Source: Adiantum capillus-veneris (Eukaryota; Streptophyta; Polypodiopsida; Polypodiales; Pteridaceae). Taken from it: a stretch of 64,000 nucleotides of DNA. Each line of letters opens with the position of its first letter. Positions within the stretch are counted from its first letter, which is position 1. The notes below the pieces were generated by a model. It worked only from the letters and a program-made list of their open reading frames with translations, searched no databases and was not told the origin of the DNA. The position numbers and the translations under genes were made by a program. Shown here in pieces: positions 41,328 to 53,548 of the stretch. The DNA lies in contig CM043956.1 in NCBI GenBank assembly GCA_014529385.2, positions 62,635,120 through 62,699,119 of the forward strand, written 5' to 3'.

Positions 41328-41352
41328 AATCAATCAATCAATCAATCAATCA
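41241..41352. repeat. (CT)n then (CAAT)n microsatellite
   Basis: (CT)n from 41241 to about 41326, then six to seven CAAT units. The long Ser/Leu frame across it is an artefact. Confidence 0.95.
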
Positions 41353-44061
41353 ACTGGAAGTCGGTCTCTCCTCCTTACCTGTACTCGACATTTTCTCGGC
41401 CTTGTTCTCTGCGCTCACCAATAGCCCCTCCTTCTCACTCTTCCCCCTCCACCCATCAACAAAGTCTCCCTCTGTCTGACCAACAACCATTCTCTCTCTC
41501 ACTACATCCTTCGCATGCTTCACTCTTTCTCTCTCCCTCATGTGTGGCTGACGGTGCAGTACCTGCACCAACCACCTCATTGCCTACACGGTCAAGAGAT
41601 TGTAGCTTTACCAACCAACAAAACATGCACACACGAGAGCACCATATCTTGCTTTATTTGGTCGAAGGAGCCCCGGTTGGAGAACATAGTAGGAAGCCAG
41701 CATCATGGTTGATAAGGGCAACATCAAGAAGAAGCTCCGATCAGATGCTAATTATCAAGCTCACCACCTCAAGCTCAAAAAAAATAATGTTGGGATGCAG
41801 GTTGAAAGTTCATCATCGTTTTGTTGTTGCAGTCACTCTACTGAACACCCTAGTGATGAAAGCTTTTGCTTTGCTCACTTGCAGACCACAACTCACTTTA
41901 GCCTCACTTTTACTTAGTTCTTTGGGTGCCAATAGTTTCCATTGTGCCTTCGGGCCCTCCCTCCTCTTCTCGAGTGGAACTGATCTCCGTGAAATCAAGA
42001 GTGCCAACGGAGCAAAACGACAATCACAATCATTAATGTTCGGAGTTCAATAAGAGTAAAAGCAAGAGCTCCGCCCTTTGTTTCCCTCTCCTCTTTCACT
42101 TTACTTCTCAGTAAAGTTGACCCTTTCTTTTTTTGTTATCCTCTACTCACGTAAGTCTTTTGCATGCAACACTTTCCCTTCAATTTTGGTAAGCAAGGGA
42201 TATCACACACCCGCAACCCGTCGATCCATCACACACTGGTCCACGTGCCCATTACCTTTTGAGGTTATTTTTAATATGAGTATTCAGACCTCGTGGTTGC
42301 CAACGAACACAATGCTCCGTAAGAATGGCTCTCGGGTAAAGAAATCTCCCTCGGGAGAGATCATGATTATCACGACCATCGATGACTTGAACTCACAACT
42401 TCTCGTCTTAATATTCAATTGATGATCCCCAAAGCACCTATCTTTGAGCTCTTTGACTTTATCGATCGTTGGAAGGCTTAAGCTAATGCAAGATTCATAA
42501 AATTATTGTAATGGAGAGCAAGTTGATCAAACATGGTAGCAAAAAAGGGTGAAAATATTTGTAGGAGAGAGTGGGGAGAGCATGTACGTGCACATGCTCA
42601 CAATAATCTGCATATGGGTGCTTCATCCTTGGGAAAATTCCTCAGGATCAATATGATTATATGCACCCGAATCACTATCATCAACATCATGCTCATCAAT
42701 GATACGAAAGATAGCCTCTTCTCTAGAAAATTCACAAATTTTAATTTTAATTTTACACCGACAGTGATTAAGATTTGAGCCTGACATTCCCTAAGTTAAT
42801 TGATTTAAATCTTCTTTGTACATTGTTAATAGGTCAATTTATTTATTTTTTGTCGTTATCCATTGTCTCTTGGCACTTGCACATAAAAATATGATCTATC
42901 TTGTATAAATAGACTATCCAAATATGTAAAATCTATAAAATTTGAAAGAACTTTTCTATTAAACAGGAGAAAATTTCTCTCTCCTCACATACCCTCGGCC
43001 AAATGATGTAAGATTGTCTCATTAGCAATACTTTAATGTAATTCCATTTGTAGTTTGGCATGCTTGCAATTATTTCCAGTATTGCACTATACGGTCCAAA
43101 ATTTGTCATTGCAATATAGACGGCTACAATTATTCAAGGTTAAGTACTTACTCTTATGTTAAAATTAAAAACCAAACTCCTCGCATTATGAGTCATACTT
43201 TTTTTGTATTTGCATATGGACTTATTAATCATCATATACTTGACTATTTAGTGTGCGGTTAACCTATTATTGAATTTAACAAGAAATCTTGTTTAGGGCT
43301 TTGTCTTTGAGAAACATGTTTGCATATTGAAACTTAGTACAAGGCTACAGTATTAGAGACCCTCCAGCTATAGATTCCCCTATCTTTCACCACATCTCCT
43401 TATGCGAGAATCCTCCAGTTTAATAGTGGTTATGGGTTTTGATAAATTAATGCTTCTTATTTAATTTCTTTTCAGTAAGTCTTCTTGCAGCTATTCTGAC
43501 AACTCTATAACCAAGCACCTTTGCAACAAGCAACAATGCCGCCACACACTTTCAGACGTTAAATCACTCTGCTATTCTTGTTACGAATCCTAATTGCATG
43601 TATTGATTTACTTTAAATAAATGGCACCTTGTTTTATTTCATGGTCAATTATTAACACAAAATTAACCCATTTTGGATTTATTAACTATACTTTGATGTA
43701 CGTTGATAGTTGCAACTCTCTCCTACTTGTACCTCTCTCCACACACACACACACACACTGGTATATATATTTTTTCACATACAGCATCTATGTACGTACA
43801 TCCAATACCTCCCTGCTTTTCTTTTTTTTCTTTTGAGCTACGAATCCACCACCTCTCATTTTATGGCTTGAGCTTTGAAATAAATGGAGTTTTTTTATTG
43901 AGAACATTTCACATGAAGCTACATAGATACTCACACGAGTTGAGGTACTTAGCATTCATCAACAACAATTTGTATGTACTTTGATATATTGCACAGTGGT
44001 GTCAAACACACAGTAAATATTTTTCTCCTTTATGCCTTGTCTAGTCCATTGGTCACAAGCA
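41353..44061. other. Unassigned AT-rich stretch
   Basis: No recognisable gene. A short (CA)n occurs near 43740. Open frames do not resemble known families and have skewed composition. Confidence 0.4.
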
Positions 44062-44298
44062 CACAGATTCGCCGGTTTAGGCAGTGTGTAAATGCTCATC
44101 CTGGTGAGGATCTGCCAATTCAGGCAGCACTAATTTTCTATGTAGATCCGCAGATTTAGGCAACACACTAACAAATTATAATTTATTAGTTTACACAAAT
44201 TTACATGCAGATCCGCCGATTTAGGCAGCATTAGTGCAGATTTTCCGATTTAGGCAGCACGTCTTATTGGTGTAGATTCGTCGATTTAGGCAACACCG
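44062..44298 (+). repeat. Six spaced copies of a ~26-bp motif
   Basis: Consensus close to GCAGATCCGCCGATTTAGGC. Copies lie at about 44064, 44106, 44140, 44206, 44231 and 44269, separated by unrelated spacers of variable length. Confidence 0.85.
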
Positions 44299-44688
44299 AT
44301 CACAAGATCGTGCTGCAATAGTTGGCCACCACTGTCCTTAGTATGATTTTGTTACCCGGGTATACAAAATGAAGGATATTTGGATTTGGATATGAAATGG
44401 GTATATGTTTGCAGATATTTGGATTTGGAATTGGTATACGATGATTTCTTATCGTGATAGTGTTTATGGAATTGAACTTCAGATTGATGAGAATTAAGTT
44501 ATTGAATGATGAGAATGACCAATGATATCCTGATTCATCAGAGTATGACATATACTGCTTATTCTAGTGGTATGGGACACTAGGATAGGTCGTATGTGGA
44601 TGATGGCAACCATAAGCAATGTTGTTTAGTTTAATAATTTTTTCTTTTACTATGTGCTATTTTGTCACATAATTCTAATCATTGTTTA
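44299..44688. other. Unassigned, short GGATATTTGGATTTGGA repeats
   Basis: No gene. GATATTTGGATTTGGA occurs twice near 44375-44430. Confidence 0.5.
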
Positions 44689-45082
44689 TGTGAACGTATA
44701 TATATTTTAATTACATTTTATTATTCAAGTGTTCTTTATGAACTTTGGCCATTTATGACCGACCGGCCAGTTTGTACTCATTTTGAGCATTCAAGAAATC
44801 TATAAATAAATACATGCAAGAGGGAAATGCTCGCTCTTGCACTACCCAGTGTCTGTGTTACTTCTCTTCTCCTCTCTTCTCTCTCACCATGCCGACGTAG
44901 CACTCCGCTCTAAGAGGTGCGCCGCACGCTCTCTCTTTCTCTGTCTCATTCTCTGTCTCTCTTTGCTCGCGTTTAGCTCGACTATGGATTTATGTGAGTC
45001 GTGAGGTATGCATATTTGTTCATTTATGGCTTGCAGTGTGCTATTTTGGATATTTTGCAAGGCCATCGCACCTCCGTTTGTA
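44689..45082 (+). repeat. Dispersed repeat F copy 2
   Basis: 394 bp, starting TGTGAACGTATATATATTTT and ending CCTCCGTTTGTA. It aligns with copy 1 at 38748 and is uninterrupted. No target duplication or primer site visible. Confidence 0.75.
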
Positions 45083-45833
45083 GAAATTTCTCTGCTACCC
45101 GAGCCCTTATGCCGGTTGTTCTATGCTACCAAGTCATTGTCCCTTGCCTTGCTTTAGACAAGAAGATGTGGCAAGGGTAATGGTCTGGTCACCTTCATGT
45201 TTTGAATCGTGATTGTCTATAGGTAGGCAAATGATATAATGTTGAAAACTATGAGTGTGCAAATTTAGTATATCACAAGGCACCTTAGCATGATGAGTGA
45301 TGTGTTTTAGAGTTGGAAAATGCACGTTAATCTAGTTTAGATCCAGTCTTGGAAGAGGTTACTGGAGGCTTGGGCACTTCTTTGTAAGGAAAAATTCAAT
45401 TCTTTTTTGAATGAGTCTAGTTCATCTTCTCTCACCATGATAAAATTAAATGATCTCTCTTTGAGATGTTTTCCATAAGGCATCATGGGTCCTTTTTTTA
45501 AAGCATGCCGCTCCTTTGGGGGTGAACTTTGATTGAAATGTAGGTTTCCATTCTCAATTTAAAGCATGATGGGATTAGATTTAATACTCTGTTAATTTTT
45601 CCCCGTTGATTGTTGGACATAAAATTGCTACACTTTGATGTTTTTTGATAATTGTTACACTTTCTAGAGTTTTGAAAGTTTCTAGTGATTGTAAATTGGG
45701 AAATATTTAATGGAAGCTCTGTAAATTGTAATTTTATGGCATTATATTTGATCGTTATGTGACAACCATTGTAATTTTTTAATAGCTCAAAGGAATGAGT
45801 ACTTGAAATCCATAATTATCTTAAGATATCATG

Positions 45834-45835
<2 letters not shown>

Positions 45836-45883
<48 letters not shown>

Positions 45884-45938
45884 TTTTGCAAGTTGCCATA
45901 AATGCAAGAAGGTGGCAAAAGTATGATTTGAATTTGAT

Positions 45939-45981
<43 letters not shown>
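45836..45981. repeat. Two (CT)n tracts
   Basis: (CT)n at about 45836-45880 and 45942-45980, with unique sequence between. Confidence 0.95.
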
Positions 45982-45983
<2 letters not shown>

Positions 45984-47183
45984 GCATGCCAAAATAAGGC
46001 TCAAGCACATTCCTCTCCTTTTGTTAGCCTAGCTCACAACATTTGGATTTAGTTTAAGATCATGGTTGTCATTATTAAAAAGGCATCTTGAAAGATCTTC
46101 GTTCTCATGAAGGGTTGTTGTGCATGGAGGGTAGCACTTATGAGTGCGTTCTTTTTTTTGGAAAAAAAAGCTCTTGTAGATTGAGTTCCTCAATGCTTGC
46201 ATCTGCTAAGTCTTCTTGTTGCTTAGTTTTTCTATTGCCCAAGCCTTTCTTTGCTCAAATTTCTTTGTTCACTTTCATGCAAAGTCCTCTCATTCATTAG
46301 GTTAGTAAGCCTCTTCCCTTGGAGGAGAAGATTTTTTCTCATTCGCCATGCAACCTTGTAGATAAGTTTTGAAATGGATGCCTTGGACTCTTTTCTTGGA
46401 ATATATTTGTTCATTTTTTCATTGTAAATGTTCCAATATTCAAGTGATAGAGTGAATGCAAGCCTATGCTCTTCTTTATTTTGTGATTATCTTTGGCTTG
46501 CTTTTCTTTTTGTGTCAACATAATTGGTTGGCTGATAACATTTTTGTTTATGGTGTGACATGTTTGTTTGTAGCCCTTGTTTGTTCCATCAAGGAAATTG
46601 GAATGCCATCATATGGTTGATAAGGTTAAGGAGCATGGTTCTTTTTCATGTGTTGCTCACAACATAAATGTCTTTGAGCAATTACTCAAATACGCTTTCA
46701 ATTAGTGATGCAACTATCTTGTGCACTTTCTCGAATAAGTTGTCACTTATGTTTCAAGACCGTCTTATCAAGGTGATTGCTAGCTTGGGATTTGAGAATA
46801 AATTATGGCATAAAATCTTCACTTACCAAAGATTATGTGTTTTTCGTACACAATTTCTTCATGTTTTTTTTTATTTTTTTTTTAAAGGTCTTTGGTTCGC
46901 TTGGGGTGATGAATGTGAACAGCTTGGTTTGGAGTATATTTGTGACATTTACAAGGGGCATAGAGTGATCCATCAAGCTTCACTTCCTTTTTGCTTCTCA
47001 TGTGACAAAGCTTCTATTATTTCAAGGTTTTTTCTTTGTAAGCTAGGATTGACATCCAAGATGGAAAGGGTATCAATGTTACCTATGCAGACAAGTAGAT
47101 GATCAAGTCCTTGGTATACAAAGCTTCTTCCTTGATTTGTATGAGAAAAATATTGTTGACCAGAAGTCATCTCTTACCAACCT

Positions 47184-47380
47184 AAAGAGAATTGGCACCT
47201 TCAAGAGAATTGGCACCTTTAAGAGAATTGACACCTTTAAACTATTGAGAGAATTGGCACCTTCAAGAGAATTGGCACCTTTAAGAGAATTGACACCTTT
47301 AAACTATTGAGAGAATTGGCACCTTCAAGAGAATTGACACCTTTAAACTATTGAGAGAATTGGCACCTTCAAGAGAATTG
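47184..47380 (+). repeat. Higher-order minisatellite, 18-bp units
   Basis: Unit AGAGAATTGGCACCTTCA with variants ending TTTA or reading GACACC. These are arranged in larger blocks, each ending AAACTATTG: three-unit blocks first, then two-unit blocks. Confidence 0.93.
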
Positions 47381-49129
47381 ACAACCAAGGACATGTAATT
47401 GATTTCAAGTGTTCATGATGCTTTTAAGGCCTTGAAGAAATTTCGTAAATACCTCTTGTTGAGTTGCCATAGATGTCCCCTATATCCTCACTACTATCCA
47501 TCCCTCTTTTGTACTCGATATCTTTGATTTTGAGCCAAACTTTTGTCAATATCTAATATTTACAATGATTATTGATTGTAACTCAAATCCTTTAAACAAC
47601 ATCTAGCTTAATATAAAAGCAGTCTTGTCATCTTTGTTACCTATGAGTCAATAGATTTAATGTTGCCCTTCATTTATGCTTGGGCATGATTTGGTCATTG
47701 ATGCCTTACTTGATAGTATTGTTGGATTTTACCCTTGTGGACATTAGTGTGCAATAGTTAGAAACTATCAATGTGCTTAAGCCATGGAATGTTGACTTAT
47801 CCTTGCACAATGAAAACCTTTTCAATCTTACGCAACAATTAAAATCCCTTCTTGGTACTTGTTGCAATTCAAATCTCTTGAGCATGCACTTAATCTCTCT
47901 TCTTTGTCGCATCTATAGGGCTGTTTGTAAGGTTTATCTCTTTGAAGGTCTTTAATTCAGGACAATGCAAAATTTCAGATTTTTGGATGCACCTTTCTCT
48001 TCTACATGTCATGTATTGCTATTATATTGCCATGCAGGATGGTTTTTTTCTCCTTTTCACATTCAAGCATTCTAACTAAGTGCGTGCAATGTGTTTGGTC
48101 AAATGATGCTTTAGATATCCTAAGGACCAAGGTCTTTGATGCGTGATCATCCAAGCTTTGCTACGCAAGAAATATCTTCTCAATTCCTTTTATTGGTGCT
48201 TGTCCCATACAACTCTAAGAAAGTCCAAAACAAAGTTTACAAGTTATGGCATAGAGATGCACAATCACTTGCAAAATAATGTAGTGCATAAAAGGCAAAA
48301 AAAGACCAAACATCTTGGATGGAGAGTAAGACATGCCTAGTTTTTCTTGTGCTTCTTGTGGCACCCTTCCCTTCCAAAAGAACTTTAAAGCTATTACTGA
48401 TGTTGAATTTCTATTTATAAAAGAATTGAGATGTTTCTCTCCTCATCTTGAAAAAAATTTGTTTCTATGTGCATCTTACAAGCAATCTTTGAAATCACAA
48501 CAAAAACAAGTTCTTTGCATAGGTGGCAATATGGTCTTTAGCATGAAGCCTTCAATTTTTCAAATCTCGATTGCTATCAAAAAACAACTTATATCCCGTT
48601 GTATCCCATTTTCTTACATTTGATAATTGAAGTTTGATATTCAATATGAATTGCATGGCAGCATAGTAAATGGCATGGCAAATTTTTCAAGAAGGCGATC
48701 CTTGTTGAGATCAAGGAAAATTAGAGAAGATCATGCATATCTTAGAGGTGGTGCTCCCTTGTTGTTTGGCCCACCTTGATCCTCCATGCACTCATGAAAC
48801 TTTTGAGCACGCCATTGTATGCTAAGCACAATGTGACGATCAATGATCCATGCGCTTCAACATTTGCATTGTCACCCTATCTTGCTCTTTCCCTTGCTTG
48901 TGGTGATCACAAAGATCTTCTAAATGAATTAAACACACTTGGCCATGGTGTCTACACTTCTCAACAAGTTGTTGACCATAGCATCGACGCAAGAAGCATT
49001 GCACCTTTTGTGAATGTTTTTCCCCGCTTAACATATTTGATGATGAGTGTTGTGAGAGAAGTTTTCATTTCTTGCCTTGTTTTTTAGAGAAAAGAAAACG
49101 TATAAAACATTAGCTAAACAAAAATACCA

Positions 49130-52105
49130 AAAGATAGCACAATTGGAGTTCATGAACTTTTCCATATGGAAAGAGAAAATTCAAAAGTTCTCAATCCAAA
49201 AATTTCAATAGAAACGAGTGTTTAAATGCCAAGAGGGTGATGGCTACATGGATGCCTAGTGGAACATGCCTAATGCCAAAGCAAGATCCACTATTCATCT
49301 ACATATTGTAGGCTCAATGCCTTTCACTATTGTTAATGAAGCTATTTTTAAAGCCTTATGGGACAAATTGTGCAACACATATGAGAGCAAGAGTGCAAGT
49401 AATAAGGTTTACTTGATGAATAGGCTATTTGAGATTTGTATGAAAGAAGGCAATGTAGTCTTCACGGGCTAGTTGAGATTCATATGAAAGAAGGCAATGT
49501 AGTCTTCACTGGCTAGTTGACATCATAGTTGAGATTCATATGAAAGAAGGCAATGTAGTCTTCACTGGCTAGTTGACATCATAGGGACTCAATTTTGACA
49601 AAGAGGTACAATCTATCTTCTTGTTATGTTGTCCACCTTGCTCATGGAATATTTTTTGCACAACCATAAGTAACTTTGTGCTTGAGGGAAAATTGGAATA
49701 TAATGATGAACTTGCATGTCTGCTTAGTGAAGAGATTTGTAGAAAATCTATGGAGCTTGATAACCAAGGCAATGCTTAAGTTGCTACTTCTTATATACAG
49801 ATGGGCTGTATACTTCCTGCACAACAAGTGCAAGGGATATATGTGTAATATTGAATGTTATCACTGTCACAAGAAAGGTCACATAAAGAATGATTGCAAG
49901 ATTTTGTGGACAGACAAGGAGAAGTTTGAAGAAACAAGAAATCTAACAATGATGGCAAGGACAAAGTAAACTTAGAAGAATTCAAAGAGTTTGTCCTTCA
50001 AATTTTTTGGTTTTTACTTCAAACCTTAGTGTAGATGCTCTTGTTATAGAAGATGCCACTAATGCGCAGAATTGAGTCATTGATTCTAGTGCTAGTTTTC
50101 ATGTGACACCACATAGAGATTGGTTCTCTACTTATGTGCACACAAAGGGCATAGTGAATCTTGGTGACTTCTATGAGCTTGACATTGTGGGTGTTGGTGG
50201 AGACATTAGATTGATCTCACATGATGGCATGAAATTTATGCTGAGAAATGTCAGACATGTCCCCAAGATAGCAAAGAGCTATACTTTAGCATGGCAACCA
50301 GATGACTTGGGTTACATGTCCATCCTTAGGAATCACTCTTGGGTCATTAGAAAGGGAGATATGTGGTTCTCAAATGGGGTGGAAACGTGGTACTTTGTAC
50401 TCTATGTATGTGTCATGTGTAAAAGAGGACTACATATCTATAGTTGAGCAATTATTGAGTTGTGGCATAGCCGGTTAGGTCATATAAGCCAAAAGGGGAT
50501 GAAAAAATTGGCACATTTTGATAATTACCTATGTTATGGTTTTTTGACTTTTCTATATGTAAACGATGCATTTATGGCAAACAAACAAAGACAGTGCACT
50601 TACCATTAGATGGGAAGCCAGTAGATCCACTAGAACTTGTACATAGCGAAGCATGTAGTCCTATGCCAACCACGTCTTTAAGGGGGCTAGTTACTTTGTG
50701 ACTTTGATTGATCTACTTTATAACATAGCAACCCTCCTTTTGGAAATGAAACTTAGGTGGATATAGATTAATGGTAGACCAAATGGCGTCTTTAAGTATA
50801 TTATGGACCAGGCTACTCTCAACAATGTTCATCAAATGCTTGCTATCCTAAACGAGGCCAGTAAGAGTAAGAAGGGCGGGCCTGCCTCCCTTACTGATGT
50901 AGACCACCAGAAGCTCATCACTAATGTGGGTTACTAGGTGTGGGACCGGGTTGTGGGTCACCCGGATGTCGGATGCATTGACTGAAAGAAGCCATATGAG
51001 AGATCCCTCCATTAATAGATTGAACAAGATGATCGAGATAGGATTGGGGACGATGAACCCACATGATTGCTGGTGGCGCTCGGCATGGGCTGTTCTGGAT
51101 GAGGTATGAATAGAAGAGAAAGACTGTTAACATCCAAGGAAAGAAGATGGCATCATGTCTGTTACTTTTAAGTCCTTACAAAAGGTAAATATAGGTTGTT
51201 AAGGGGGGGGGGGGGGGGGGGGGGGGGGGGGATGTTATAGTATCCAAAGTCACCTAGGTTGTACATCAATATACTTGTCCCCTATCATTAATCGTAGGTA
51301 ACGTTGGATTAGGAACCAAGGGGATTCGAGTGATTCGAAACACCTTCAATAGCTTTCTCACCTTTAGACAATACTATACAATTGATCCTCATGTTCTATG
51401 AATTTTCTCTTTAATAAAAACAATAGAAAAGATGTAAAAAAATGCACGAGAATCCTTGTTGCAGCTTTTGCCATCCTTTACCACGCAAACCACCAACTAA
51501 GAGGCCAAGGCACCGATAGTTGCACGGTGTGCTCGTTAAAGGACGACAATAACACTATTTAGGACTGGAGCAAGTTTCTCCAGGCACTGAGTTTAGCCAC
51601 TATACTACCTACAATGCATCAATAAGGAGAAGCATTAGGCACACAGCAACGTAGGGCCTGTTGACAACATATAGTGCGGGGGCAGGGTTCAAACCTCTAC
51701 TAGGAAGGTGTGGGTGTATCCTTTGAAACATAAGTCTTCTTTACATTTCAAAAGTTCTTAGCATTAGTTGAAAATCATTCAGGCAAGAAGCTCAAGATCT
51801 TAAGGGCTTATAATGGTAGAGAGTACGCCTCCATATTTCATTGACTTCTATGCTAAGGCAAGGATTAGGTGGCAGTTTACTATGCCTTACACACTTGGTT
51901 AGAATGCAGTTGCTAAGAGGATAAATTACACGAGTCAAGAGAGAGTCACAATAATACTTTCTATGGAAAATTTGACTAAAGGTGTTTGGGTGGAAGCTAT
52001 TTTGATAGCAATGCATATCATAAATCATCACCTAGTATGGCATTGAATTACTAGATTCTACAGATTTGTGGTCCAAAAAGAATCCACATTATGGTTTGAC
52101 TCATG
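49130..52105 (+). mobile_element. Copia element D relic
   Basis: Parts on the + strand: gag near 49266-49470 (YESKSASNKVYLMNRLFE), zinc knuckle CYHCHKKGHIKNDC near 49857-49900, and protease and pre-integrase region 50060-50500 (SSASFHVTPHRDWFSTY, then LWHSRLGHISQKGMKKL). Integrase follows on both sides of a ~1-kb insertion, to about 52105. Reverse transcriptase and LTRs were not found. Broken by many changes; old. Confidence 0.78.
50718..51695. mobile_element. ~978-bp insertion within copia D integrase region
   Basis: Copia integrase sequence stops at about 50717 and resumes at 51696. TCTACT is present on both sides (50712-50717 and 51696-51701), a likely 6-bp target duplication. The insert holds a ~33-bp G run at 51198-51230 followed directly by GATGTTATAGTATCC, which looks like a purine tract plus LTR start at 51232. 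It ends GGGTTCAAACC. The type is unresolved; a partial or rearranged retroelement is likely. Confidence 0.5.
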
Positions 52106-52733
52106 TACAAACTAAAAAATGTTTAGCCAGAGTTCAAAAATTTTCAAGTTTTGGGCCGTTCGGGCTTCTTGATGCTTTTGGATGCAGTTTTTTGCCCTTG
52201 CCTTGCCTTCTCTACGTGTAGTCGTACTAGGATAGCTCTCTACTCACGTCAATTTTGCACATAGCAGCGTGTGGAATCAACTTTGATCATATTTAGCTTT
52301 CTCGCCATTCATTTTACAAGATTTCAGTTTAAAGTGCCCCAATTGGAGTTGTGCTCTTTAAGTTACGACTAGTTCTCAGCAAGGTTATGACTATGGTAGC
52401 CTAGTGGCAAATTGTGTGCAGACAGATTGGGAGAGCAAGTATCTATAAATTGTGGAGTTGATGTTGATATTGTGGATTTGTGATATTCAATTGTGAAAGG
52501 GGAGGCCCTTGTATTCATATGCAATGGTTGCCTTGTGTTGTAAATTCGTGTTTTGACAAGGTTTTGCTCCTATGTGCTATGGTTCTTTGGGTGGCCGTGT
52601 ACTTGTAAATTCCCAAGGGAGCATAGGCCTTTTGGTTGGGGTCTATTGTGGTATACTTTTTGGTGCTGAGGTTGAAGTTTTAATTCTCTTGGGCTGTAAA
52701 GCTATAGAGGTGTCCCAATTTTTCTTTTGCCCA
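52106..52733. other. Unassigned
   Basis: No gene or element motif recognised between copia D and the copia C fragment. Confidence 0.4.
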
Positions 52734-53440
52734 ACGGTGGTAATAGCAATGTAGCCACTTCTCATGGTTTTTCAGTGAGTGGCAAATCAACTGTTCTTAA
52801 TGAATCTATTGGCAACACCTTATTTGGGAATTTTAGTGAAAAGGGCAAAAAGAAGATGCGTTTCCATTATTGCAAAGATAATGATCACTTGATCAAGCAG
52901 TGTCCTAAAAGAGGCTAAGAAGAAAGAGGCAGTTTCTACTACAAGTGCAGCTATTGCAGAATCTTTTGTGAAAGGAGATTTTCATGTTGATGTAGATGTA
53001 GAGTGGGCATTTAATGAAAAGTGCACTTATAATCCTTCTGTCCATGATGAATGTATGTTACTTGCTGCAAATTCACATGTGTTGTACTTTGACAGTGGTG
53101 CTACAAAGCACATTACATCACATCATGAATTGTTTACCTCTCTTGAGGATGTCCCTCATGGGAATACAATCACTTGTGCCGACAATGTCTCTTATCCGGT
53201 CAAGGGAGTTGGAAAGATTGTGTTGACTGCTTTAAATGGCAGTTCTTTCACACTTATTGATACACTTTATCCACCTCGGATAAAAAATAAGCCCTTTGTT
53301 TGTATCTGCACTTGCTAGACTTAGTCTTGTTGTTAAATTTGTGGATGACAGATATACAATTCATGATCTCAACTTTTGGTGATGAAATTGTTGCATTTAG
53401 CATATTATGGTATGTGATGTATAAGCTCACTTTGTATGAC
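52734..53440 (+). mobile_element. Copia family C, copy 3 (gag end to protease)
   Basis: Matches copies 1 and 2 on the opposite strand. It has a zinc-knuckle region FHYCKDNDHLIKQCPKRG at about 52860-52915, then protease region LYFDSGATKHITSHHELF at about 53085-53140 and KGVGKIVLTALNGSSFTL. LTRs are absent; a broken internal fragment. Confidence 0.8.
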
Positions 53441-53548
53441 GAGTACGAGTAGAATTTTTCAATTGCAATTGTGGAATCAATTGTGGAACCAAATATACTT
53501 GCAATGCCCACCTATCAGTTTTGTCCACCACTATGTATGTGCACAGTT

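Larger units (their letters stand above)
45083..49129. other. Unassigned AT-rich stretch
   Basis: No gene recognised. A ~100-codon frame at 48776-49087 (+) contains LNELNTLGHGVYTSQQVVDH, has balanced composition and may be a relic of an unknown transposon protein. A 145-codon frame at 46668-47102 has no recognisable features. Two microsatellites and one minisatellite are listed separately. Confidence 0.35.

Noticed and set aside
41052-42053. 333-codon open frame
   Set aside because: Dominated by (CT)n and (CAAT)n translation; the rest shows no family resemblance and no coding-like composition.
45083-49129. A host gene in this long AT-rich stretch
   Set aside because: No conserved domain, exon-intron pattern or consistent coding frame could be identified; only short frames of uncertain nature.
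51661-51701. tRNA gene suggested by GGGTTCAAACC near 51685
   Set aside because: No acceptor stem, D-arm or anticodon arm can be folded around it; it is only a B-box-like end of an insertion.
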